Positions 36,869 to 44,932 of a stretch of DNA of 44,932 nt are shown piece by piece. Position 1 is the first letter of the stretch; each line of letters starts with the position of its first letter. The stretch comes from Flavobacteriales bacterium. GTDB lineage: Bacteria > Bacteroidota > Bacteroidia > Flavobacteriales > Flavobacteriaceae. The stretch lies in the NCBI GenBank assembly GCA_011525195.1, contig WTIP01000087.1, positions 1 to 44,932 of the forward strand, in the 5' to 3' direction. The notes under the pieces are model-generated. The model was not told where the DNA came from. It saw nothing but the letters and a program-made list of their open reading frames with translations, and did not search any database. The translations under genes and the position numbers were made by a program.

Positions 36869-38212
36869 TTAAATTCCCGTATAATTGAAGGGAGTGATGG
36901 TCTTCAATTTATTTTTTATTGCTTCTGAAACGTCTAGTTGGTTCACAAATTGATGGATGGCCTCTCTATTAATTACTGCATTCGTTCTTGTAAGCGCTTT
37001 TAATGCTTCATAAGGATTTGGATAGCCTTCTTTCCTTAATACCGTTTGAATGGCCTCGGCAACTACGGCCCAGTTGGCATTCAGATCTTCTTCTATTTTA
37101 GCTGTATTCACCACTAGCTTTTGGAGTCCTTTCAAGGTAGATTGTAATCCTATAAGTGTATGGCCAAATGGTACTCCTATATTTCGCAGCACTGTGCTGT
37201 CAGTTAAATCTCGCTGTAAGCGTGAAATGGGGAGTTTATTAGCTAAAAATTCAAAAATGGCATTTGCAATACCCAGATTTCCCTCTGAATTTTCAAAGTC
37301 TATTGGATTAACTTTATGCGGCATAGCCGAAGAGCCTACCTCATCAGATTTTATTTTTTGTTTGAAATAGTCTAATGAGATATACTGCCATAAATCGCGA
37401 TTTAAGTCAATAAGGATTGTATTAATTCGCCTTAAATTATCACAAAGCGCTGCAAAAGAATCATAATGTTCTATTTGAGTAGTAGGAAAGGCATAATTAA
37501 GCTTTAATACTCCCTCTACAAATTGAGTCCCAAACGCTTTCCAGTCTATTTCTGGATAGGCAATATGGTGCGCATTAAAGTTACCTGTTGCCCCAGAAAA
37601 TTTTGCACCATAAGGGAGTTTAGATAAGTCGTTTCGCTGTATGTCTAAACGCGTTATAAAAACCTGTATTTCTTTTCCTAAGCGAGTAGGCGATGCAGGT
37701 TGGCCGTGAGTTCGCGCCAATAAAGGAATGTCTTTATATTCTTCTGCCAGCTCTTTTAACTGACCAATCACTTCCTCAAGCTTGGGAAGATAAATTTCAT
37801 TTACTGCATTTTTTACTGATAGGGGAATGGCGGTATTATTGATGTCTTGCGAGGTCAGACCAAAATGAAGAAATTCTTTATAAGCTTGGAGTTCAAGTTT
37901 ATCAAATTCATTTTTTATAAAATACTCTACGGCTTTGACATCGTGATTAGTCGTATTTTCAATGGCTTTTACTTCTAACGCATCATCAGAAGTAAAATGT
38001 AGATAGATACTTCTTAATTCTTCGAATAAGGAAGGGTTAAAGTCAGCAAGTTGGGGTAAGGGGAGTTTACAAAGCGCAATAAAGTATTCAATTTCTACCT
38101 GCACTCTATATTTGATCAGGGCTTCTTCAGAAAAATAAGGAGCGAGTTTTTTTGTTTTTGAACGGTAGCGCCCGTCAATCGGAGAAATCGCATTTAAAGC
38201 GGTGAGCAGCAT
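36869..38212 (-). CDS. purB: adenylosuccinate lyase
   Basis: 'LNAISPIDGRYRSKTKKLAPYFSE', 'GSSAMPHKVNPIDFENSEGNLG', 'RTHGQPASPTRLGKE'. Confidence 0.96.
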   Translation of the reverse strand: MLLTALNAISPIDGRYRSKTKKLAPYFSEEALIKYRVQVEIEYFIALCKLPLPQLADFNPSLFEELRSIYLHFTSDDALEVKAIENTTNHDVKAVEYFIKNEFDKLELQAYKEFLHFGLTSQDINNTAIPLSVKNAVNEIYLPKLEEVIGQLKELAEEYKDIPLLARTHGQPASPTRLGKEIQVFITRLDIQRNDLSKLPYGAKFSGATGNFNAHHIAYPEIDWKAFGTQFVEGVLKLNYAFPTTQIEHYDSFAALCDNLRRINTILIDLNRDLWQYISLDYFKQKIKSDEVGSSAMPHKVNPIDFENSEGNLGIANAIFEFLANKLPISRLQRDLTDSTVLRNIGVPFGHTLIGLQSTLKGLQKLVVNTAKIEEDLNANWAVVAEAIQTVLRKEGYPNPYEALKALTRTNAVINREAIHQFVNQLDVSEAIKNKLKTITPFNYTGI

Positions 38213-38263
38213 CTTAGTTATATTTGAAGGGCAAAGATACGTTGAAAATAAGATTGAAGGAAA

Positions 38264-38797
38264 TCAATCCTTAAAAACCATTCGAATTGCTGGGAAAACT
38301 CCTTTAGGAAAGACTCTTTTAGAGTGGCGTAAAATTTCCTCTAAATCAGCTCTTAGCTTTGGGGACTCTCTTGCAAATAAGGCTAAAATTCGAATAGAAA
38401 AGTTTAATGGTGCTTTTTTGCTTTCCGTTAAAATCCAGTCCAAAAGCGTCGTTACTAGCTTTTTCTTTTCTACTGTCGGTAAGGTCTTATAAGATCTATA
38501 ATGATGAAGGTATAACCAAATAATTTTACTGTGAACCCGCCGCATACTTGGATGATGAATGGCTGAAATTTTAGCCAGTAAGCTTGACCAATACGGATCT
38601 ATTTTACGGGGTTCTTCTAAGAGATAAAGTTCCCATACCCATGCCGCATAAATATGAATTCTTGCTGCGCTTGGAGTGACAGCCAAGTCAAATAATTTTT
38701 GAATATAATGCGGGTTTTGACAAACAAATTCTAATGCTTTTAGGCGTTCTGCTTTCGATGCTTTTAAAGTTTTAAAAGAGTCTTCCAGGCTCAGCAT
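38264..38797 (-). CDS. small all-helical protein upstream of purB (HEAT-like), uncharacterised
   Basis: Continuous helical pattern 'SAARIHIYAAWVWELYLLEEPRKIDPYWSSLLAKISAIHHPSMRRVHSKIIWLYL'; same strand as purB, 51-nt gap. Confidence 0.65.
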   Translation of the reverse strand: MLSLEDSFKTLKASKAERLKALEFVCQNPHYIQKLFDLAVTPSAARIHIYAAWVWELYLLEEPRKIDPYWSSLLAKISAIHHPSMRRVHSKIIWLYLHHYRSYKTLPTVEKKKLVTTLLDWILTESKKAPLNFSIRILALFARESPKLRADLEEILRHSKRVFPKGVFPAIRMVFKD

Positions 38798-38805
38798 CCA
38801 AGCGG

Positions 38806-39558
38806 CTATAAATTAAGCACTCTGTATTCTTCATAGCACTTGCTAATGGCTTCAAGTATCTGCAAATCATTGGCCTCTTTCATAAAGGTATCAGAATAAT
38901 TACAATTGCGTAAAATCTCGTCTATATCAACTCTACTGATGCTGAGTAGCTGCATTAAAACTTGTCGGTCAAATTTTGTGGCGAGCAAATTTTTAATCTG
39001 ATCGTCTTCTCGCATTTTTTTGAGTTTTCTCATTTGATTGGGGTTTTTACCAAAAATATTATTGAGGAAATCAGCGGGATTAAAGACGGCCCCCAAGGCC
39101 CTAGAAATGGCCCCCGGATTCCGATCGCCTGCCTCATACCCTCTATTGGGCAAGCCTGAAATGCTATAACGTCTTGCGGTATTAATGGGCGCATTGCGAA
39201 CATCTATATCCAAATATCCTGTAAGCTGATAGGGACGGACAATGATTTCCTCTAGGGCAAAGGCCAACTCGGTCATATTAAATTCAGCATTACCGAATTT
39301 AATCATGTCATTGGTTACCGCTATTTTTAAAGGTTTATAACCCAAATAAGAAAAGTACAAGGTATCATTAGCTTGGGCTTGAATTTCAAAAAGACCCTCA
39401 GAATTTGTTATCGTACCGATGACCTGTGTCAAATTAAGAATATGAACACTGGGCATGGCCAGTCCTGTCGTTTCATTTTTTACTACAGCACTGAATTTTT
39501 CTTGTCCATAGCTGAAGTAGGACAAAAGCAAAATAAAGAGTCCTATAGTCTTCCTCAT
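38806..39558 (-). CDS. carboxypeptidase-like regulatory domain-containing protein
   Basis: Signal peptide; 'GLAMPSVHILNLTQVIGTITNSEGLFEIQAQANDTLYFSYLGYKPLKIAV'. Confidence 0.85.
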   Translation of the reverse strand: MRKTIGLFILLLSYFSYGQEKFSAVVKNETTGLAMPSVHILNLTQVIGTITNSEGLFEIQAQANDTLYFSYLGYKPLKIAVTNDMIKFGNAEFNMTELAFALEEIIVRPYQLTGYLDIDVRNAPINTARRYSISGLPNRGYEAGDRNPGAISRALGAVFNPADFLNNIFGKNPNQMRKLKKMREDDQIKNLLATKFDRQVLMQLLSISRVDIDEILRNCNYSDTFMKEANDLQILEAISKCYEEYRVLNL

Positions 39559-39610
39559 GGTCTAAAATTAGCTAAAAAACACGGAAAGCGGGGCCTCCAA
39601 AAAAAAAATA

Positions 39611-40192
39611 TCAAATCTTTAGTTTTGGACTTAAAATATTGAGTAAGGCTTTTGTGGCTTGGGCACGATGTCCTATTTTATTTTTAATCTCTGCTCCTAA
39701 TTCACCAAAAGTTTGCTGCTGTCCTTCTGGGATAAAAATGGGGTCATAACCAAATCCACCACTTCCTCTTTTTTCAAAAATTATACGACCTGCCACTCGT
39801 CCTGTCAGCAGGTGTTCTCTCCCTTCTAAATGAAGAAAAAATACAGTGCGAAAACAGGCTGCTGTTTCTTTACAAGCTAACTCTTCCCATACCTTCTGTA
39901 TGTTTTTTTCCATATCCCTTTCAGCCCCCGCATAGCGTGCGGAGTAAACCCCTGGTGCACCATTTAAAGCCTCTATTTCTAGACCAGAATCATCGGCAAA
40001 ACAGTCAAGGCCATACTTATACCGAATAAAATCAGCCTTTATTTTGGCATTTTCTTCAAGCGTTTTTCCAGATTCAATAATTTCTTGATGACACCCAATT
40101 TCATTTAAACTTAGCAATTCGATAGAATGGGGCAGGAGTTGGTTTAATTCTTTTACTTTATGGGTATTATGGGTGGCAAAAATTAATTTCAT
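39611..40192 (-). CDS. rdgB: non-canonical purine NTP pyrophosphatase, RdgB/HAM1 family
   Basis: 'MKLIFATHNTHKVKELNQLLP', 'CFADDSGLEIEALNGAPGVYSARYAG', 'GSGGFGYDPIFIPEGQQQTFGEL'. Confidence 0.95.
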   Translation of the reverse strand: MKLIFATHNTHKVKELNQLLPHSIELLSLNEIGCHQEIIESGKTLEENAKIKADFIRYKYGLDCFADDSGLEIEALNGAPGVYSARYAGAERDMEKNIQKVWEELACKETAACFRTVFFLHLEGREHLLTGRVAGRIIFEKRGSGGFGYDPIFIPEGQQQTFGELGAEIKNKIGHRAQATKALLNILSPKLKI

Positions 40193-40665
40193 TAGCTGTT
40201 GTGATAAGGGTGATTATGGAGTATGGTAAAGGCTCTGTAGAGTTGTTCGCAAAAAAACAATCGAATCATTTGATGGGAAAATGTCATATCGGATAAACGA
40301 ATTTTATTGGGAAATTGAGAGGAGAGCTCTTCAGAAAATCCAAAAGCGCCTCCTATAATAAAAATTAAGCGTTGGGTTCCGCTATTTTGGTATTTTTGGA
40401 TTTCTTTAGAAAAGGATAGGGAGTTATAGGCCATCCCTTTTTCATCTAAGAGAATAACGACATCCCCTTTTTTTATTTTTTGGAGTAATTTCTGTCCTTC
40501 TGCTTTTTTAATTTGGCTGGGAATACTTTTTTTTCCTGTTTTACTATCCGAAATAATATCAACCTCAAAAGGGGCATATAGGTTGATTCTTTTGGCATAG
40601 TGCTCTATTGAATCCAGCCACTCATTTGCACTGTTTTTTCCTACACACAACAATTTTATTTTCAT
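40192..40665 (-). CDS. rlmH: 23S rRNA (pseudouridine(1915)-N(3))-methyltransferase
   Basis: 'LLDEKGMAYNSLSFSKEIQ', 'LIFIIGGAFGFSEEL', 'LSDMTFSHQMIRLFFCEQLYRAFTILHNHPYHN'. Start at MKIKLL. Confidence 0.95.
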   Translation of the reverse strand: MKIKLLCVGKNSANEWLDSIEHYAKRINLYAPFEVDIISDSKTGKKSIPSQIKKAEGQKLLQKIKKGDVVILLDEKGMAYNSLSFSKEIQKYQNSGTQRLIFIIGGAFGFSEELSSQFPNKIRLSDMTFSHQMIRLFFCEQLYRAFTILHNHPYHNS

Positions 40666-40757
40666 TATAGCAAAGGTACAAAGCTTCAGCATTTTTAGAG
40701 GAAAATCAATTTCATATGATTTAGGCGGTTATCTTTGTAGAACTAGAGGTTAGTAAA

Positions 40758-41696
40758 ATGCAAAAACTTTATCAATTACGGTTTGTAAAGTCTGTTGTAC
40801 GCTTTTTAAAAGCGATCAAACTTCCAGGCTTTTATGGTTTTTCTGTGTATGATCTTTTAGAAATGTATATACTGGGTATTGTCAAAGGGGCTTTGACCTC
40901 TCGAGCGGGAAGTATTTCTTTCAGCTTTTTTATGGCCCTCTTTCCTTTTTTACTATTTATTCTTAATCTCATCCCTTTTATCGATCTGATTCCCTTTATA
41001 AGAATCGATAATTTTGACGAGACCTTTCTAAATTATTTGGAGGTTTTTTTACCTACCGAAACTCAATCTTTTTTTACTCAAATTTTTGAGGATATTAAAA
41101 ATAAACCTCGTGGAGGGCTTCTGTCCTCAGTATTTATTCTATCTGTATTTCTAACGGCTAATGGAATCTCTTCAATATTAGCGAGTTTTGAATATTCCTA
41201 TCACGTTACTTTTTCTAGGAGTTTTTTTAGACAATATCTGCTTTCCCTTGCTTTAAGTGTGACTTTTGCTTTACTTTCACTTACTGCTGTAGTTGTCTTT
41301 TTTTATTTTGAATTTTACATATTAAATAATTTAGACTCACTCATTGCATCTGAAATTCGTTGGACTCGAATCGGGCAATATACCTTTTTTGGTGCCTTCA
41401 CCTATATTGTAATTAGCTTGCTTTACTATTATGGAACAATAGAAGGAAGAAAAATTCGATTTTTTTCACCCGGTGCCCTTATGACCATACTTTTATTCTT
41501 TTTGACGACCTATGGATTTGGTGTTTATATTGAAAATTTCTCTAATTACAATCAGTTGTATGGCTCTATTGGTGCCTTACTAATATTTCTGCTTTATATA
41601 TGGATTAATTCGAATATCCTTTTATTGGGTTTTGAACTGAATGCCACTTTATTTCGATTTAAAAGAGAACCAAAGCTTGTAAAAAATGAGGTTTGA
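40758..41696 (+). CDS. YihY/virulence factor BrkB family membrane protein
   Basis: 'AGSISFSFFMALFPFLLFILNLIPF', 'YGSIGALLIFLLYIWINSNILLLGFELNA'. Confidence 0.92.
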   Translation: MQKLYQLRFVKSVVRFLKAIKLPGFYGFSVYDLLEMYILGIVKGALTSRAGSISFSFFMALFPFLLFILNLIPFIDLIPFIRIDNFDETFLNYLEVFLPTETQSFFTQIFEDIKNKPRGGLLSSVFILSVFLTANGISSILASFEYSYHVTFSRSFFRQYLLSLALSVTFALLSLTAVVVFFYFEFYILNNLDSLIASEIRWTRIGQYTFFGAFTYIVISLLYYYGTIEGRKIRFFSPGALMTILLFFLTTYGFGVYIENFSNYNQLYGSIGALLIFLLYIWINSNILLLGFELNATLFRFKREPKLVKNEV

Positions 41697-44163
41697 GGAG
41701 GACCAATCCACTCATTACTTTGCGGATGTGATACTGCCTTTAGCACTTCCCAAAGCCTATACGTATCAACTAACTGAAGAAGAAGCACAACAGTTAAAGC
41801 CAGGATTTAGAGTAGCTGTCCCTTTTGGTAAGCAAAAAATCTATACCGCAATTATTACCAAACTTCATCGTATAGCTCCACAAACTTATTTACCCAAGCC
41901 GATAGCTACAGTCCTTGACGTGGCCCCCAGTATCACTCAATCGCAATTGGATTTTTGGGCTTGGCTGTCAAGTTATTATATGTGTACACTTGGAGAGGTG
42001 ATGCGGGCAGCGCTGCCTGCAGCGCTTTTACTTGAAAGTGAATCGCGGATTGTCTGTGAGGAAATAGACGCCTCTGTATTGGCGCAACTTACAGATATGG
42101 AATACATCGTTTATGAAGCCTTACAAAAGCAAACATTAAGTTTGGGGGAGATTGAAAAAATTACAGATAAAAAAAGAGTCATGCCCTTGGCAACGAGCCT
42201 TATAGGGAAGGGAGCAGCCAAGATTTATCAAAAAATTGAAGAAAAATTTAAGCCTAAAAAAGCGCGCTTTGTTCGTCTGAGCGATCAATTTCTATCCGAT
42301 TCAGCTTTGGAGGCACTTTTTGACAAGCTTAAACGTGCCCCACAGCAAAGCGCTGTAGTATTAAAATTATTGAGTCAAAATCCCAAAAAAGCGGATTGGT
42401 TTGCCTTTACACAGTTAACCTCTTTTTTTGAAGGAAAATCAGCTCCCATAAAATCACTTATCGACAAAGGAGTTTTAGAGGAGTCTTACCAAGAAATTTC
42501 GCGAAAACTTTATCGTCAAAAAGAGACACAAACAGAAGAAAAAAGCCTCTCAGTAGCACAACAGCAGTCACTGAGCGCAATAGAAGAAGCCTTTACTAAA
42601 AAGCCTGTCGTTTTATTTGAGGGTGTAACCTCATCAGGAAAAACAGAGGTTTATATAGAATTCATTCAAAAGCAGCTCGAACAGCAAAAGCAGGTACTCT
42701 ATTTAGTCCCCGAAATTGCCCTCACCCCCCAAATTGTAGAGCGCTTGCTAGCGCGTTTTGGCACTCAAGTTTTAGTATATCATTCAAGATTTTCAATTCA
42801 CGAACGTGTAGAAGTCTGGCAAAAAATTTTAGATCCCATGGCTAAGGGACAGGTGATAGTGGGTGCGCGTTCTGCTGTATTACTTCCTTTTCAAAACTTA
42901 GGACTGGTAGTCGTAGATGAAGAACATGAAAACTCTTATAAGCAGTTTGATCCAGCGCCTCGATACCACGCTAGAGACAGTGTGATTTTTCTTGCTCAAT
43001 TACTCAAAGCTAAGGTACTTTTAGGTTCTGCGACGCCTTCTATAGAAACGGCAGAGAATGTAAGGAGTAAGAAATACGGTTGGGTTCAGTTAAGTGAGCG
43101 TTATGGGGGTACTGCTTTACCTCAAATTCAACTTGTCAATCTTAAAGAGGCACAGCGTAAAAAGCAAATGAATGGGGTGTTTTCAAGAGAGCTACAAGAG
43201 GCTATAGGGGCAACCCTAAAAGAAAAAAAACAGGTTATTCTCTTTCAAAACAGAAGGGGGTATGCCCCTGTATTAGAATGCACAAGTTGTGGTTATGCCC
43301 CACAGTGTACCCAATGCGATGTCACGCTCACCTACCACCAAACTCACAATCAATTGCGCTGTCATTACTGTAGCTATCATATCGCATTACCTCACCAATG
43401 TCATGCTTGTGGTATGCCTACACTTACGACTAAAGGGGTTGGCACTCAGCAAATTGAAGAACAAGTAAAACTGTTGTTTCCCGAAGTCAAAGTAGGGAGA
43501 ATGGATTGGGACAGTACCCGAGGTAAATGGGGCTTTGACCGTATTATCGAGGCTTTTGAAAAAGAAGAAATTCAAATCTTAGTGGGCACCCAAATGGTTG
43601 TGAAAGGGTTGGATTTTAAAAATGTACTTCTTGTTGGGGTGATCCAAGCCGATCAAGCGTTGAACTTTCCCGATTTTAGAGCCCATGAGCGAAGCTATCA
43701 AATGCTCTGCCAGGTGGCTGGAAGATCGGGTAGATCAGATCAAAAAGGGCGTGTTTTGATTCAAACTTATCAGCCTGAGCATCCCATTTTAAAACAAGTG
43801 GTAGAGCATGATTTTGAAGGACTATTTGAAAATCAAAAAAAAGAACGAATGGAATACCGCTATCCGCCCTATTATAGAATGATAAGGATAACCTTCAAAT
43901 GCAGGCAGTATGAAAGGATCAATCAGGCTGCTGATTGGTTTTACAATGTCCTGAGTCAAGCTTATCAAGGTACTTTACTGGGACCTGTTTTTCCCCCTGT
44001 AGCCCGAGTGAGAAATCAATACCATAAACAACTATTACTAAAAATAGACCATCAGTTAGCCAGCGCAACAGTCAAGAAAATATTACATAAGACCTCTGTA
44101 AGCTTTCAGGCTGTAGCACAGTACAGAAGTGTTCGTATTAATTTTGATGTAGATCCTTACTAG
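41686..44163 (+). CDS. priA: primosomal protein N' (replication restart helicase)
   Basis: 'FEGVTSSGKTEVYIEFI', 'VVVDEEHENSYKQFDPAPRYHARD', zinc-binding 'LECTSCGYAPQCTQCDVTLTYHQ...LRCHYCSYHIALPHQCHACG', 'QVAGRSGRSDQKGRVLIQTYQP'. Confidence 0.96.
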   Translation: MRFEEDQSTHYFADVILPLALPKAYTYQLTEEEAQQLKPGFRVAVPFGKQKIYTAIITKLHRIAPQTYLPKPIATVLDVAPSITQSQLDFWAWLSSYYMCTLGEVMRAALPAALLLESESRIVCEEIDASVLAQLTDMEYIVYEALQKQTLSLGEIEKITDKKRVMPLATSLIGKGAAKIYQKIEEKFKPKKARFVRLSDQFLSDSALEALFDKLKRAPQQSAVVLKLLSQNPKKADWFAFTQLTSFFEGKSAPIKSLIDKGVLEESYQEISRKLYRQKETQTEEKSLSVAQQQSLSAIEEAFTKKPVVLFEGVTSSGKTEVYIEFIQKQLEQQKQVLYLVPEIALTPQIVERLLARFGTQVLVYHSRFSIHERVEVWQKILDPMAKGQVIVGARSAVLLPFQNLGLVVVDEEHENSYKQFDPAPRYHARDSVIFLAQLLKAKVLLGSATPSIETAENVRSKKYGWVQLSERYGGTALPQIQLVNLKEAQRKKQMNGVFSRELQEAIGATLKEKKQVILFQNRRGYAPVLECTSCGYAPQCTQCDVTLTYHQTHNQLRCHYCSYHIALPHQCHACGMPTLTTKGVGTQQIEEQVKLLFPEVKVGRMDWDSTRGKWGFDRIIEAFEKEEIQILVGTQMVVKGLDFKNVLLVGVIQADQALNFPDFRAHERSYQMLCQVAGRSGRSDQKGRVLIQTYQPEHPILKQVVEHDFEGLFENQKKERMEYRYPPYYRMIRITFKCRQYERINQAADWFYNVLSQAYQGTLLGPVFPPVARVRNQYHKQLLLKIDHQLASATVKKILHKTSVSFQAVAQYRSVRINFDVDPY

Positions 44164-44855
44164 TGCTGGGTGATTGTCTGGCGAAAGTCTTTCTTTTTAT
44201 TTCTGCTCAGGGGTAAATCAATACCGTCAATATTTACTGAATTTGCGGAATAATTAGCTACTCTATTTAGATTGACGATAAAGGACTTGTGGATTCTTAA
44301 AAACTGATTTTCAGGTAATTTTTTTATAAAGGCTTTCATTGTGGAAAGCACCAGATAATTTTTTTCCTGAGTAATAATCTTGATGTAATCCCCCATGGCT
44401 TCTATCCATTTTATTTTAGAAGAGGCAATTTTTTCAATTTTTAAATTGTGCTTAACTTCAATAATCTTTTCATTATTAGGCTGAAGGGCTCTTTTGGATT
44501 GTAGATTAATCTGAGCACGTAGGACTGCTTTTTCGATTCGCTCCAAACTGTAGGGAGGGGCGATACAATCTGTGAGTCCCAATTCAAAGGCTTTTAAGGC
44601 ATCTTCTGCTTTTTCTGTAAGAAAGATGACTTGATTTGGATCACAGAGCTTAGCGATAAAGTCAAAGCCAGAGTAAACACGGAGCTTTGAAGCAAGAAAA
44701 ATAAGGTCAATGCTGTTATATTTCAAAAAATTTAACGCATCCACTGCATTTGAGAATTCAGCTTTTTTAGAAAGCGCCTCTACTTTTTTAAAAATTTGAA
44801 TGAGATGAAGTCGCTGAATTGCATTGGGGTCTACAATGATATAGGTAAGTTTCAT
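44160..44855 (-). CDS. LytTR family transcriptional regulator with degenerate receiver domain
   Basis: N-terminal CheY-like fold 'MKLTYIIVDPNAIQRLHLI...IDLIFLASKLRVYSGFDFI...VIFLTEKAEDALKAFELG'; LytTR 'IKWIEAMGDYIKIITQEKNYLVLSTMKAFIKKLPENQFLRIHKSFIVNLNRV'. Confidence 0.9.
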   Translation of the reverse strand: MKLTYIIVDPNAIQRLHLIQIFKKVEALSKKAEFSNAVDALNFLKYNSIDLIFLASKLRVYSGFDFIAKLCDPNQVIFLTEKAEDALKAFELGLTDCIAPPYSLERIEKAVLRAQINLQSKRALQPNNEKIIEVKHNLKIEKIASSKIKWIEAMGDYIKIITQEKNYLVLSTMKAFIKKLPENQFLRIHKSFIVNLNRVANYSANSVNIDGIDLPLSRNKKKDFRQTITQH

Positions 44856-44875
44856 TAATTAAAGATTTAGTCTCT

Positions 44876-44883
44876 CAAAAATA
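44876..44883 (-). promoter_or_regulatory. Putative -7 element (TATTTTTG) for the LytTR regulator gene
   Basis: Minus-strand TATTTTTG matches TAnnTTTG, 20 nt upstream of the ATG; no clear -33. Confidence 0.35.
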
Positions 44884-44932
44884 ATAAAAAAAAACTTTTA
44901 ACTTACAGTTTTGGACAAGCAGTCACAATGTC

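Noticed and set aside
1-44932. CRISPR arrays, tRNA genes, transposons or phage genes
   Set aside because: No regularly spaced direct repeats, tRNA T-loop/acceptor patterns, transposase, integrase or phage structural motifs were seen by reading the sequence and ORFs; a tRNAscan/ISfinder search would be needed to be certain.

Overview
This is a low-GC Bacteroidota window, most likely Flavobacteriaceae, and mostly core housekeeping sequence with high coding density. From left to right it holds: the 3' end of a type IX secretion (T9SS) type-B-sorted adhesin with its PorP/SprF partner; two YwqK/MORN-type lipoproteins; an M28 peptidase; a fatty-acid operon (AMP ligase, MarR regulator, acyl-CoA dehydrogenase) ending in a strong terminator; purL; a PhyH-like dioxygenase; and a long minus-strand block (DUF4199, GT2, phosphosugar mutase, MsbA-like ABC transporter, ECF sigma/anti-sigma/Spy-like trio, RsmB, PepSY). 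It continues with rpmE2, an OppA-like lipoprotein, mtaB, a degenerate GNAT, an alpha/beta hydrolase, a lytic transglycosylase, rpmH (absent from the ORF track), carB, a DUF6580-like membrane protein, a cobalamin riboswitch with a BtuB-like receptor, an S41 protease divergent from a second sigma/anti-sigma/DUF4252 operon, purB, rdgB, rlmH, a BrkB-like protein, priA and a LytTR regulator. I found no convincing novel defence system, mobile element, CRISPR array or tRNA. The items most worth checking are a LytTR regulator with an apparently dead receiver domain, a DUF4252 gene split by a +1 frameshift, two sigma-factor modules with small uncharacterised partners, the DUF6580/B12-riboswitch/BtuB neighbourhood, a GNAT lacking its CoA-binding loop, a CarB ending before the allosteric domain, and a palindrome in the marR promoter region. 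All family calls come from reading the translations; no database search was run.
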